Below are positions 1 through 5,912 of a stretch of 5,912 nucleotides of DNA, in pieces; position 1 is the first letter of the stretch, and each line of letters begins with the position of its first letter. The translations under genes were made by a program, and so were the position numbers. The notes under the pieces were generated by a model, which saw nothing but the letters and a program-made list of their open reading frames with translations, was not told the DNA's origin and searched no databases. The stretch is from assembly GCA_937923225.1 (NCBI GenBank), contig CALAKR010000427.1, positions 1-5,912 on the forward strand. Reading direction: 5' to 3'. The stretch is from an uncultured Aquabacterium sp. Lineage in GTDB: Bacteria > Pseudomonadota > Gammaproteobacteria > Burkholderiales > Burkholderiaceae_C.

Positions 1-1
1 T

Positions 2-1369
2 GCCTTGCTGCTGGGCGCCGTGCTGGCGCTGACCTGGTACACCACCTACCACCTGGCCCGCACGGATGCGGCCCAGCCGCTGCCGCTGGCCTTTGGTGGC
101 GAGGCGCCCGCGGCAGACTATGCCCGCGCCCTGGCCGATGGCGCCTTGCTGGCCTTGGTCGCCACCTTGGGCCTGCTCCAGTTGGGGCACGAAACCACGC
201 CCGAGCTGCTGCAGCTCACGGGCAGTGCCCTGTTCATGTACGGGCTGGCCGCCGCGCCCACACGCACGCTGAAGGCCCGCCTGGCCACGGTGGGCAGCGT
301 GGCGCTGCTGGCCACCAGCGGCAGCCCCTCCGTGGCCATGATGCTCACGGGCGTGGGCCTGCTGGTCTGCTGGCAATCGGAAGACGAGCACCTCAGCCAG
401 CACCGCTGGTGGGTGGCGGGCGCCGGCCTGCTGGGCGCCGCACTGGCCACCGGCCTGACCATGGCGCACCTGTCAGGCTGGAACTGGGGCGTGACGGACG
501 ATGCGCATTTCGGCCCCCTGCTCAAGCTGCTGATCTGGTTCACCTGGCCAACCTTGCCGCTCGCCGCCATCACCGTGTGGAAGTGGCGGCGCCAACTGCT
601 GCGCCGGCATATCGCGGTGCCTGTGTGCTCTGCGCTGGTCGGCATCCTGGTGTGCCTGGGCATGGGCGGCAATGACCGCGCCCTGCTCCACTCGCTGCCT
701 CCGCTGGCCGTGCTGGCCGCCTTTGCGCTGCCTGCACTCAAGCGTGGTCTGAGCGGCGCCATCGACTGGTTCTCGGTGTTCTTCTTCACCATCGTCGCGC
801 TGGTGATCTGGGTGGTCTATGCGGCCATGCACACGGGCTGGCCGGCCAAGACGGCGGCCAACGTGGCCAAGCTGGTGCCGGGCTACACAGCCGAGGTGTC
901 ATGGGTGTCGCTGGCGTTTGCCGCGTTGGGCACCCTGGCCTGGTTGTCGCTGGTGCGCTGGCGCACGGCACGTCACCGGGCCGCTCTGTGGAAGAGCCTG
1001 GTGCTGCCGGCCGGCGGTGTGGCATTGCTGTGGCTGCTGATGATGAGCCTGCTGCTGCAGCCGCTGGACCAGGCACGCAGCTACCGCCTGCTGATGGACC
1101 GGGTGGCCGCCCACGTGCGCCCCGGCCAATGCGTGCTGGCACCCAATGCCTCGGCCGGGCTGCTTACCGCGCTGGAGTATTTCGGCAACCACACGGTCTA
1201 TGGCCAGACGGGCGTGGAGCGCTACCCCCCACCCGGCTGCACCGTGCTGATGATCAGCCTCACGTCACGTCAGGCAGATCCTGTCCCGCCAGGCTGGACG
1301 TTCGTTTCACGTGAACGCCAGCGGACGCAGAACTCAGAGTCGGTCGCGATCTATCGACGCGGCCCCTGA
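2..1369 (+). CDS. C-terminal part of a polytopic membrane protein, probably an ArnT/PMT-like (GT-C) glycosyltransferase; 5' end outside window
   Basis: The frame is already open at the left edge (codon 2-4 is GCC), so the TTG at position 5 is not a real start and the gene is cut by the window. The visible 455 codons begin inside a hydrophobic helix and hold about ten further hydrophobic segments (counted from the codon at position 5: about 46-61, 68-84, 92-123, 134-158, 171-192, 203-221, 226-246, 252-279, 299-320, 333-356), then a soluble tail of about 100 residues. The short motif GHETTPEL after the first loop, and a tail ending in a Trp-Arg-rich stretch followed by YRRGP, resemble the C-terminal half of GT39/ArnT-like membrane glycosyltransferases of Burkholderiales, which move sugars from lipid-phosphate donors on the periplasmic side. 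The catalytic Asp/Glu of the first loop would lie in the missing N-terminal part, so activity cannot be judged. The gene converges on phoR with 2 nt between stops. The membrane protein call is firm; the glycosyltransferase family is inference. Confidence 0.6.
   Translation, partial: ALLLGAVLALTWYTTYHLARTDAAQPLPLAFGGEAPAADYARALADGALLALVATLGLLQLGHETTPELLQLTGSALFMYGLAAAPTRTLKARLATVGSVALLATSGSPSVAMMLTGVGLLVCWQSEDEHLSQHRWWVAGAGLLGAALATGLTMAHLSGWNWGVTDDAHFGPLLKLLIWFTWPTLPLAAITVWKWRRQLLRRHIAVPVCSALVGILVCLGMGGNDRALLHSLPPLAVLAAFALPALKRGLSGAIDWFSVFFFTIVALVIWVVYAAMHTGWPAKTAANVAKLVPGYTAEVSWVSLAFAALGTLAWLSLVRWRTARHRAALWKSLVLPAGGVALLWLLMMSLLLQPLDQARSYRLLMDRVAAHVRPGQCVLAPNASAGLLTALEYFGNHTVYGQTGVERYPPPGCTVLMISLTSRQADPVPPGWTFVSRERQRTQNSESVAIYRRGP
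1293..1322. repeat. Bulged 10-bp inverted repeat near the convergence point
   Basis: The arm GCTGGACGTTC (1293-1303) pairs with GAACGCCAGC (1313-1322), giving ten base pairs with one bulged A (1298) and a 9-nt loop. A competing perfect palindrome, TTCACGTGAA, sits at 1306-1315. The repeat lies inside the 3' end of the plus-strand membrane protein gene and begins 49 nt past the phoR stop. No T-run follows on either strand, so it is not a classical intrinsic terminator. It could mark or protect the 3' end of the phoR transcript, or be a coding coincidence. Confidence 0.4.
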
Positions 1370-1371
1370 TC

Positions 1372-2709
1372 TCAAGCCTGCTTCAGCCGCACCCGGGCCG
1401 CGGGCACGAGCAGCGTGAACACCGAGCCCTTGCCTTTCTCACTGGTGATGCGCAGGACGCCGTCATGGCGCTGCACCACGTGCTTCACGATGGACAAGCC
1501 CAGGCCCGTGCCCCCCGTGTCCCGTGAGCGGCTGCCATCAACACGGTAGAAGCGCTCCGTGAGGCGGGGAATATGCTCAGCATCGATGCCGATGCCGCTG
1601 TCTTTCACTGAAAACTCACCACTGCCATCGGGCATGAGCCTCCAGCACACCTCGATGCGGCCGCCTTCCGGGGTGTAGCGGATCGCGTTTGAGACCAGGT
1701 TGCCCATGGCGCTGAGCCACTCACTGTCCACACCCGCGATCTCGGCGGGCTTGTCCGCCGGTGATTCGCAGACCACCAGTTCATGCCGCCCCTGAGACAG
1801 GCCCCGGCCGTCGTTGTCGATACGCTGCAGCAGCGCCGACACCTGGCACCATTTGTCCGCCGACGGGCGCGGGCTGCCTTCGATCTGCGCCAGCATCAGC
1901 AGGTCCGACACCAGGGTCTGCATGCGGTCTGACTGTTGCGCCATCAAGGTCAGCACACGCTTGCGCTCCACCTCAGTCAAAGGCAGGCTGGCCAGCGTTT
2001 CGATGAAACCGGTCAGCACTGTCAGCGGTGTGCGGATCTCGTGCGAGACATTGGCCACGAAGTCGCGACGCATGGCCTCGGCTCGCTCCCGCTCGGTCAC
2101 GTCCTGCGACAGCACCAGCCGCAAGCCTTCACCGTAGGCGCGCACCGTGATCGACAAGGTGCCCTGCCCGTTGCGCATGGGCACCTTGACCGGCTCGGCA
2201 TAGTCGCCGGCAGCCAGGTACTGCACGAAGGTCGGCATGCGTACCAAGTTGGTCACACGCTGGGCCAGGTCACGCACAGGGTCCAGCCCGAAGTGCAAGG
2301 CGGCCACGCTGCTGATCCAGGTGATGTGCTCGGTGGCATCGATCATCATCACCCCGTTGGGCGAGGCATCGATGCCCGAGAGGAACTGCTGCAGGCGGTC
2401 GCGCTCCCTGGCTGTGCCCTGCTCGCGCTGGCGGATCACACGGTGCACGCGGTGCGCCACCTCGCCCCAGATGCCGGGCAACTGGGGGGGATCCGGCTCG
2501 GGGTTGCGTAGCCAGTCGAGCAGTTCATGCCCTTTGAGGGTGTCCAGCACAGACACACCGACCGCTGCCAGGGCTCCGCCCAGCAAGGCCATGCGCGTGG
2601 GGTATCCCATGCTGTGGCCTATCCACCACCCTGCCCCGGCTCCGACGGAGCCCAGAAGCAGGCGCAGGCCGATGCGTGACGGCAGCCACGACTTGTTGGT
2701 ATCGATCAC
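1372..2709 (-). CDS. phoR: PhoR, phosphate-regulon sensor histidine kinase
   Basis: This inner-membrane histidine kinase phosphorylates PhoB when phosphate is scarce and dephosphorylates it when phosphate is plentiful. Its 445 residues are close to the 431 of E. coli PhoR. Two hydrophobic segments (about 13-35 and 38-58) have almost no periplasmic loop between them, as expected for a PhoR that senses through Pst/PhoU rather than binding phosphate. A PAS domain follows (about 105-205), then the dimerisation domain with VSHEIRTPL (phospho-acceptor His223; Glu224 and Thr227 form the phosphatase-type ExxT). The ATPase domain has the N-box NLVSNAIRYTP (337-347, Mg-binding Asn341), G1 box DSGIGI (370-375), F-box ERFYRVD (385-391) and G2 box GGTGLGLSIVKH (399-410). 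The start is GTG; the next in-frame ATG (codon 35) would remove the first membrane segment. There is no recognisable Shine-Dalgarno sequence, and hairpins sit just upstream. In the PAS core, Ser133 occupies the place where Asn is usual. Confidence 0.96.
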   Translation of the reverse strand: MIDTNKSWLPSRIGLRLLLGSVGAGAGWWIGHSMGYPTRMALLGGALAAVGVSVLDTLKGHELLDWLRNPEPDPPQLPGIWGEVAHRVHRVIRQREQGTARERDRLQQFLSGIDASPNGVMMIDATEHITWISSVAALHFGLDPVRDLAQRVTNLVRMPTFVQYLAAGDYAEPVKVPMRNGQGTLSITVRAYGEGLRLVLSQDVTERERAEAMRRDFVANVSHEIRTPLTVLTGFIETLASLPLTEVERKRVLTLMAQQSDRMQTLVSDLLMLAQIEGSPRPSADKWCQVSALLQRIDNDGRGLSQGRHELVVCESPADKPAEIAGVDSEWLSAMGNLVSNAIRYTPEGGRIEVCWRLMPDGSGEFSVKDSGIGIDAEHIPRLTERFYRVDGSRSRDTGGTGLGLSIVKHVVQRHDGVLRITSEKGKGSVFTLLVPAARVRLKQA

Positions 2710-2710
2710 G

Positions 2711-2722
2711 AGCGAAATCGCT
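2711..2722 (-). repeat. Small inverted repeat against the phoR start codon
   Basis: On the coding strand the sequence AGCGATTTCGCT is a 12-nt inverted repeat that ends one base before the phoR GTG. With a realistic four-base loop it forms a 4-bp stem (AGCG/CGCT). It fills the place where a Shine-Dalgarno sequence should be, and no purine-rich GGAG-like stretch is present. It may weaken initiation at phoR, but such a short repeat could also be chance. Confidence 0.3.
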
Positions 2723-2729
2723 GTTGTGG

Positions 2730-2749
2730 GGCTGGCGGTGACGCCAGCC
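2730..2749 (-). promoter_or_regulatory. Perfect 8-bp hairpin in the phoB-phoR intergenic gap
   Basis: On the coding strand GGCTGGCG, a TCAC loop and CGCCAGCC form a perfect GC-rich 8-bp stem with a tetraloop. It begins 6 nt after the phoB stop and ends 20 nt before the phoR GTG. It lies in non-coding sequence, so protein constraint does not explain it. The downstream bases (CCACAACAG) contain no T-run, which argues against a full intrinsic terminator. Plausible roles are partial attenuation, RNA processing, or protection of the upstream pst-phoU-phoB message from 3' exonucleases, any of which would keep PhoR scarcer than PhoB. The hairpin is directly visible; its role is inference. Confidence 0.6.
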
Positions 2750-2755
2750 GGATGC

Positions 2756-3454
2756 TCAGGCCGCGTTGGCCAGTTGCTGCGTCAGGCGGTAGCCGGCGCC
2801 ACGCACCGTCTCGATCATCTGCGAGCGCTGCACGGACGAGAGGGCTTCACGCAGGCGCTTCACATGCACATCGACTGTGCGCTCCTCGATGAAGACGTGG
2901 TCGCCCCAAACGCGGTCGAGCAACTGCGCACGGCTGTGCACGCGCTCCGGGTGCGTCATGAAGAAGTGCAGCAGCTTGAACTCGGTCGGGCCGATCTTGA
3001 CGTCCTGCTCGTCGCAGCTGACACGGCGCGTGGCCGGATCCAGGCGCAGCCCAGCGATCTCCACCGCCGAATCCAATGCCTGCGGGGCCTTGCGGCGCAG
3101 CACGGCGCGCACGCGGGCCATCAACTCCTGCGTGGAGAACGGCTTGGTGAGGTAGTCATCCGCCCCGGCATCCAGGCCGGCCACCTTGTCGGTTTCCTCG
3201 GCACGGGCCGTCAGCATGATCACCGGCAGATCCTTGGTCCGCTGCTGGCTGCGCCAGCGCTTGGCCAGGTTCAGGCCGGAGGTGCCTGGCAGCATCCAGT
3301 CCAGCAGGACCAGATCCGGCAGCACGCGGTCCACCTCGTTCTGGGCGGCTTCGCCATCAGGCGCCACCACCACCTCGAACCCCGCATGGCGCAGGTTGAG
3401 TGCGATCAGTTCGGCGATCGCGGCCTCGTCTTCAACGACCAGCACTCGGCTCAT
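2756..3454 (-). CDS. phoB: PhoB, phosphate-regulon response regulator
   Basis: PhoB is the cytoplasmic DNA-binding response regulator that, once phosphorylated by PhoR, binds Pho boxes and recruits sigma-70 RNA polymerase to phosphate-starvation genes. Its 232 residues match the family (229 in E. coli). The receiver domain (about 1-122) has the acidic pair Glu8/Asp9, the phospho-acceptor Asp52 in LVLLDWMLPG, Thr82 and Lys104 in the KPF motif. The OmpR/PhoB-type winged-helix domain (about 130-227) contains the GPTEFKLL segment, the recognition helix region RTVDVHVKRLREAL (192-205) and the C-terminal RGAGYRL hairpin. The ATG start is supported by GGGAG with a 5-nt spacer. The gene follows phoU by 15 nt, too little for an independent promoter with its own Pho box in the gap, so it is most likely co-transcribed with pst-phoU. 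In E. coli, by contrast, phoBR is a separate operon. No key residue is missing. Confidence 0.97.
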   Translation of the reverse strand: MSRVLVVEDEAAIAELIALNLRHAGFEVVVAPDGEAAQNEVDRVLPDLVLLDWMLPGTSGLNLAKRWRSQQRTKDLPVIMLTARAEETDKVAGLDAGADDYLTKPFSTQELMARVRAVLRRKAPQALDSAVEIAGLRLDPATRRVSCDEQDVKIGPTEFKLLHFFMTHPERVHSRAQLLDRVWGDHVFIEERTVDVHVKRLREALSSVQRSQMIETVRGAGYRLTQQLANAA

Positions 3455-3459
3455 AGACG

Positions 3460-3464
3460 CTCCC
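3460..3464 (-). promoter_or_regulatory. Shine-Dalgarno sequence of phoB
   Basis: On the coding strand GGGAG lies 5 nt before the phoB ATG, within the 15-nt phoU-phoB gap. It supports the chosen start and, with the short gap, suggests translational coupling to phoU. Confidence 0.7.
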
Positions 3465-3469
3465 GTCGA

Positions 3470-4177
3470 TCACTTGATGATGTTGGCCACGGCTTCGGGC
3501 GTGTTGTGACGAACGTCCGTGCCCTTGACGATGTAGATCACCTGCTCGGCCAGGTTCTTGGCGTGGTCGCCCACGCGCTCGATGGCCTTGGCCACGAACA
3601 CCAGATCGATCGAGGCCGAGATGGTGCGCGGATCTTCCATCATGTAGGTGATCAGCTTGCGCATCAGACCGTCGAACTCGGCGTCGATCTCGTTGTCGCT
3701 CTTGATCACTTCCAGGGCCACGCCCACGTCCAGGCGGGCGAAGGCATCCAGGGCTTTGCGCAGCGAGGCGGTGGCCAGGTTGGCTTCGAAGGACACATCG
3801 CTGACCGGCAGGCGCAGGCGGCTGGACACACCGGTGTTGATCAGGCGCTGCACCGTGCGGGCGATGCGGGCGGCTTCGTCGCCCACGCGCTCCAGGTTGC
3901 CAATGGTCTTGGAGATGGCGATCAAGAGGCGCAGGTCACGCGCCGTGGGCTGGCGGCGGGCGATGATGGTGGACAGATCGGCATCGATCTCCATTTCCAT
4001 CTGGTTGACCTTCTCTTCGAGTTGCAGCACTTGCGTGGCCACATCGCCACCGAAGTTGGTCAGGGCGTAGATGGCCTGGGCCACCTGGGATTCGACCAGG
4101 CCACCCATTTCGAGCACGCGTGTGGAGATGCCGCTGAGTTCGTTGTCGAACTGCGTGGACAGATGTTTTTCGACCAT
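3470..4177 (-). CDS. phoU: PhoU, phosphate transport and signalling regulator
   Basis: PhoU is a peripheral cytoplasmic protein that couples the Pst transporter to PhoR. In known systems it contacts PstB and the PhoR PAS domain, is needed to silence the Pho regulon when phosphate is abundant, and limits phosphate uptake. The 235 residues are typical (241 in E. coli) and almost wholly helical, consistent with two tandem three-helix PhoU domains (about 10-110 and 120-220). Each carries the family's metal-binding ExxxD motif: ERVGD at 96-100 (Glu96, Asp100) and ERVGD at 200-204 (Glu200, Asp204). The ATG start has an AGGA element 9 nt upstream. The gene lies 22 nt after pstB and 15 nt before phoB. 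It shares phoB's reading frame, with a single TGA and no other stop between the two coding regions. There is no sign of damage. Confidence 0.97.
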   Translation of the reverse strand: MVEKHLSTQFDNELSGISTRVLEMGGLVESQVAQAIYALTNFGGDVATQVLQLEEKVNQMEMEIDADLSTIIARRQPTARDLRLLIAISKTIGNLERVGDEAARIARTVQRLINTGVSSRLRLPVSDVSFEANLATASLRKALDAFARLDVGVALEVIKSDNEIDAEFDGLMRKLITYMMEDPRTISASIDLVFVAKAIERVGDHAKNLAEQVIYIVKGTDVRHNTPEAVANIIK

Positions 4178-4186
4178 GTTGTTTGA

Positions 4187-4190
4187 TCCT
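4187..4190 (-). promoter_or_regulatory. Shine-Dalgarno sequence of phoU
   Basis: On the coding strand AGGA lies 9 nt before the phoU ATG, in the 22-nt A/C-rich gap after the pstB stop. It is the only purine-rich element available and supports the ATG start. Confidence 0.55.
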
Positions 4191-4199
4191 GTGTTGTTG

Positions 4200-4985
4200 T
4201 CAGCCGAAGCGACCCGTGATGTAGTCTTCGGTCTCTTTCTTCTTGGGCTTCATGAACAGGTCGGACGTGGGGCCGAACTCGATCAGCTCGCCCAGGTACA
4301 TGTAGGCGGTGAAGTCCGAGCAACGCGCGGCCTGCTGCATGTTGTGGGTCACGATCAGCACGGTATAGTCGTCCTTGAGCTCGTGGATCAGCTCTTCGAT
4401 CTTGCCGGTGGAGATCGGGTCCAGCGCCGAGCAGGGCTCGTCCAGCAGCAGCACTTCAGGCTTGATCGCGATGCCGCGGGCGATACACAGACGTTGCTGC
4501 TGACCACCCGACAGGCCAGAACCGCTCTGGTTGAGCTTGTCCTTCACTTCGTTCCACAGGGCGGCCTTCTTCAGGGCCCACTCCACGCGCTCGTCCATTT
4601 CCGACCGCGAGAGGTTCTCGAACAGACGCACGCCGAAGGCGATGTTGTCGTAAATCGACATGGGAAACGGCGTGGGCTTCTGGAACACCATGCCGACCTT
4701 GGCACGGATCAGCGAGACGTCTTCCTTGCTCTTGAGGATGTTCTGGCCGTCCAGCAGGATCTCGCCTTCGGCGCGCTGTTCAGGGTAGAGCTCGAACATG
4801 CGGTTGAAGGTGCGCAGCAGCGTGGACTTGCCGCAGCCCGAGGGCCCGATGAAGGCGGTGACCTTCTTCTCGGGCAGTTCCATGTTGATGTTCTTGAGCG
4901 CGTGGAACTTACCGTAGTAGAAGTTCATGTTGCGCACGGCCAGCTTGGCCTTGGCGGGAGTCGAGTTTTGCACCTTGGCGTCCAT
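4200..4985 (-). CDS. pstB: PstB, ATP-binding subunit of the phosphate ABC importer
   Basis: PstB is the cytoplasmic ATPase that drives high-affinity phosphate import through the PstC-PstA channel, with phosphate delivered by periplasmic PstS. Its 261 residues match the family (257 in E. coli). All ABC motifs are present in order: the aromatic A-loop near FYYG (22-25), Walker [10 protein letters not shown] (47-55), Q-loop Gln102 in VFQKPTPFP, signature LSGGQQQR (158-165), Walker B VLLLDEP (178-184, catalytic Glu183), D-loop SALD (186-189) and switch His214 in VTHN. The [14 protein letters not shown] segment is characteristic of PstB among ABC ATPases. The ATG start has only a weak upstream purine stretch (AGAAAG, about 7 nt away). 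The gene follows pstA by 44 nt and precedes phoU by 22 nt. Besides transport, the Pst complex signals phosphate sufficiency to PhoR through PhoU. Confidence 0.98.
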   Translation of the reverse strand: MDAKVQNSTPAKAKLAVRNMNFYYGKFHALKNINMELPEKKVTAFIGPSGCGKSTLLRTFNRMFELYPEQRAEGEILLDGQNILKSKEDVSLIRAKVGMVFQKPTPFPMSIYDNIAFGVRLFENLSRSEMDERVEWALKKAALWNEVKDKLNQSGSGLSGGQQQRLCIARGIAIKPEVLLLDEPCSALDPISTGKIEELIHELKDDYTVLIVTHNMQQAARCSDFTAYMYLGELIEFGPTSDLFMKPKKKETEDYITGRFG

Positions 4986-5029
4986 GATGGGCTTTCTAAG
5001 GGATGCGAATATTTGAAATCAGTGGGTGT

Positions 5030-5893
5030 TCAGCGTTGGCGGAACATCGTGCGGGCGATGACGTTCAGGGCCAGCACACCGACGGTGATCAGGAACACGC
5101 CTGCCCAGGCCAGCTTCTGCCAGTTCTCATAGGGGCTCATGGCGAACTTGAAGATGGTGACCGGCAGGCTGGCCATCGGCTGGCTCAGGTCCGTCGTCCA
5201 GAACTGGTTGGACAGCGCGGTGAACAGCAGCGGTGCCGTCTCACCCGAGATGCGGGCCACCGCCAGCAGGATGCCGGTGATGACGCCGGCGCGGGCCGAC
5301 TTCAGGGTGATGGTGCCGATCACGCGCCACTTGGGCGTGCCCAGGGCATAGGCGGCTTCACGCAGGGCGGCAGGCACCAGCACCAGCATGTTCTCGGTGG
5401 TGCGGATCACCACCGGCACCACGATCAGCGCCAGAGCCAGCACACCGGCAAAGCCCGAGAATGACTTCATCTTGGCCACCACGACGCTATAGATGAACAG
5501 GCCCACCACGATGGACGGCGCCGACAGCAGGATGTCGTTGATGAAGCGCGTGACGCTGCCCAGCCAGCCCTTCTGGCCGTACTCGGCCAGGTAGATGCCG
5601 GCCATCACGCCCACCGGGGTGCCGATCAGCGTGGCCAGGCCCACCATGATGAACGAGCCCATGATGGCGTTGGCCAGGCCGCCCGCGTCCATCGGCGGCG
5701 GCGTCATCTGGGTGAAGGTGGCCAGGGCCAGACCGTCAATGCCCAGACGAACGGTTTCAATCAGGATCCAGATCAGCCAGACCAGGCCGAAGGCCATGGC
5801 GGCCAGCGACAGGGTCAGGGCCAGCGCATTCATGCGCTTGCGGGCAGCGTGTTTCTTCAGGCGCGAGGCCTGCAGGGTGGCGGAGGTGCTCAC
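5030..5893 (-). CDS. pstA: PstA, permease subunit of the phosphate ABC importer
   Basis: PstA pairs with PstC to form the inner-membrane channel of the high-affinity phosphate importer. The 287 residues agree with the family (296 in E. coli). A basic cytoplasmic N-terminus ([10 protein letters not shown], 11-20) precedes the first helix (about 21-48). Further hydrophobic segments lie at about 75-103, 120-141, 147-164, 203-225 and 261-282, giving the expected six. The PstA-type segment [16 protein letters not shown] sits before helix 2. The cytoplasmic EAA loop that docks on PstB is at about 179-200 (EAAYALG, with Gly185), followed by [12 protein letters not shown], typical of PstA. The start is GTG at 5893, supported by AAGGAG with a 7-nt spacer; the alternative ATG at codon 21 would delete the basic tail and has no comparable ribosome site. 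The coding sequence appears complete. pstC is expected immediately upstream, outside the window. Confidence 0.97.
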   Translation of the reverse strand: MSTSATLQASRLKKHAARKRMNALALTLSLAAMAFGLVWLIWILIETVRLGIDGLALATFTQMTPPPMDAGGLANAIMGSFIMVGLATLIGTPVGVMAGIYLAEYGQKGWLGSVTRFINDILLSAPSIVVGLFIYSVVVAKMKSFSGFAGVLALALIVVPVVIRTTENMLVLVPAALREAAYALGTPKWRVIGTITLKSARAGVITGILLAVARISGETAPLLFTALSNQFWTTDLSQPMASLPVTIFKFAMSPYENWQKLAWAGVFLITVGVLALNVIARTMFRQR

Positions 5894-5900
5894 GAACGGG

Positions 5901-5906
5901 CTCCTT
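5901..5906 (-). promoter_or_regulatory. Strong Shine-Dalgarno sequence of pstA
   Basis: On the coding strand AAGGAG lies 7 nt before the GTG at 5893. It is a near-consensus ribosome binding site at ideal spacing and decides the GTG start over the internal ATG at codon 21. Confidence 0.8.
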
Positions 5907-5912
5907 CGGACT

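Noticed and set aside
118..792. A 224-codon minus-strand open frame inside the membrane protein gene
   Set aside because: It is a Ser/Arg/Ala-rich shadow of a polytopic membrane protein whose own frame shows a clear helix pattern.
1987..1996. Perfect 10-bp palindrome GCTGGCCAGC inside phoR
   Set aside because: It lies in the conserved helix-coding region after the H-box and is easily explained by Leu/Ala/Ser codon choice in GC-rich DNA.
2730..2749. phoB-phoR hairpin as a Rho-independent terminator
   Set aside because: The stem is good, but the coding-strand bases after it are CCACAACAG with no U-run, and phoR follows at once. I kept it as a regulatory or processing structure instead.
2237..4186. 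A 649-codon open frame on the plus strand opposite phoR, phoB and phoU
   Set aside because: It is codon-aligned antisense to phoU and phoB, so it stays open simply because those genes avoid TTA, CTA and TCA codons, as GC-rich genes do. Its translation is rich in His, Gln, Arg and Asp, has no recognisable domain and crosses three genuine genes.
4986..5029. Possible Pho box or internal promoter in the pstA-pstB gap
   Set aside because: The gap has a locally AT-rich run (TTTCAAATATTCG on the coding strand), but I see no pair of CTGTCAT-like 7-bp repeats at 11-bp spacing and no convincing -35 element upstream of the AT-rich run.
4071..5132. A 353-codon open frame on the plus strand opposite pstB
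   Set aside because: It is an antisense shadow of a complete, motif-perfect pstB, with low-complexity His/Gln/Leu-rich content and no ribosome site that I can see.
5003..5464. A 153-codon plus-strand open frame opposite pstA
   Set aside because: Its composition is extremely rich in Gly, His, Gln and Arg, typical of antisense translation of a hydrophobic membrane protein gene. No domain is visible.

Overview
This window is a conserved phosphate-starvation gene cluster from a GC-rich bacterium, most likely a betaproteobacterium of the order Burkholderiales. I base that on the gene order pstA-pstB-phoU-phoB-phoR as one compact same-strand unit, on the style of the protein sequences, and on the strong preference for G or C at third codon positions. 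I cannot name the genus.

Layout: almost everything from 5893 down to 1372 is one minus-strand operon. Read in the direction of transcription it is pstA (5893-5030), a 44-nt gap, pstB (4985-4200), a 22-nt gap, phoU (4177-3470), a 15-nt gap, phoB (3454-2756), a 46-nt gap holding a perfect hairpin, and phoR (2709-1372). The operon's promoter, its Pho box and the expected pstS and pstC genes would lie beyond the right edge. On the plus strand, positions 2-1369 hold the 3' part of a polytopic membrane protein gene, probably an ArnT/PMT-like (GT-C) glycosyltransferase. It runs tail to tail into phoR with only 2 nt between the stop codons. No stretch longer than 46 nt lies outside a gene, and I see no RNA genes, mobile elements or CRISPR.

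How the genes work together: PstA is one of the two membrane channel subunits and PstB is the ATPase of the high-affinity phosphate ABC importer. PhoU links transporter state to the sensor kinase PhoR, keeping PhoR in phosphatase mode when phosphate is plentiful. PhoR phosphorylates the response regulator PhoB under starvation, and PhoB activates the Pho regulon, normally including pst itself. Having phoBR in the same unit as pst and phoU implies autoregulation of sensing and uptake together.

All five operon proteins look intact and carry their catalytic residues. I found no undescribed system. The points most worth a second look are small: a perfect 8-bp hairpin between phoB and phoR combined with a GTG start lacking a Shine-Dalgarno sequence, a bulged 10-bp inverted repeat just beyond phoR inside the convergent gene, and a Ser where Asn is expected in the PhoR PAS domain.
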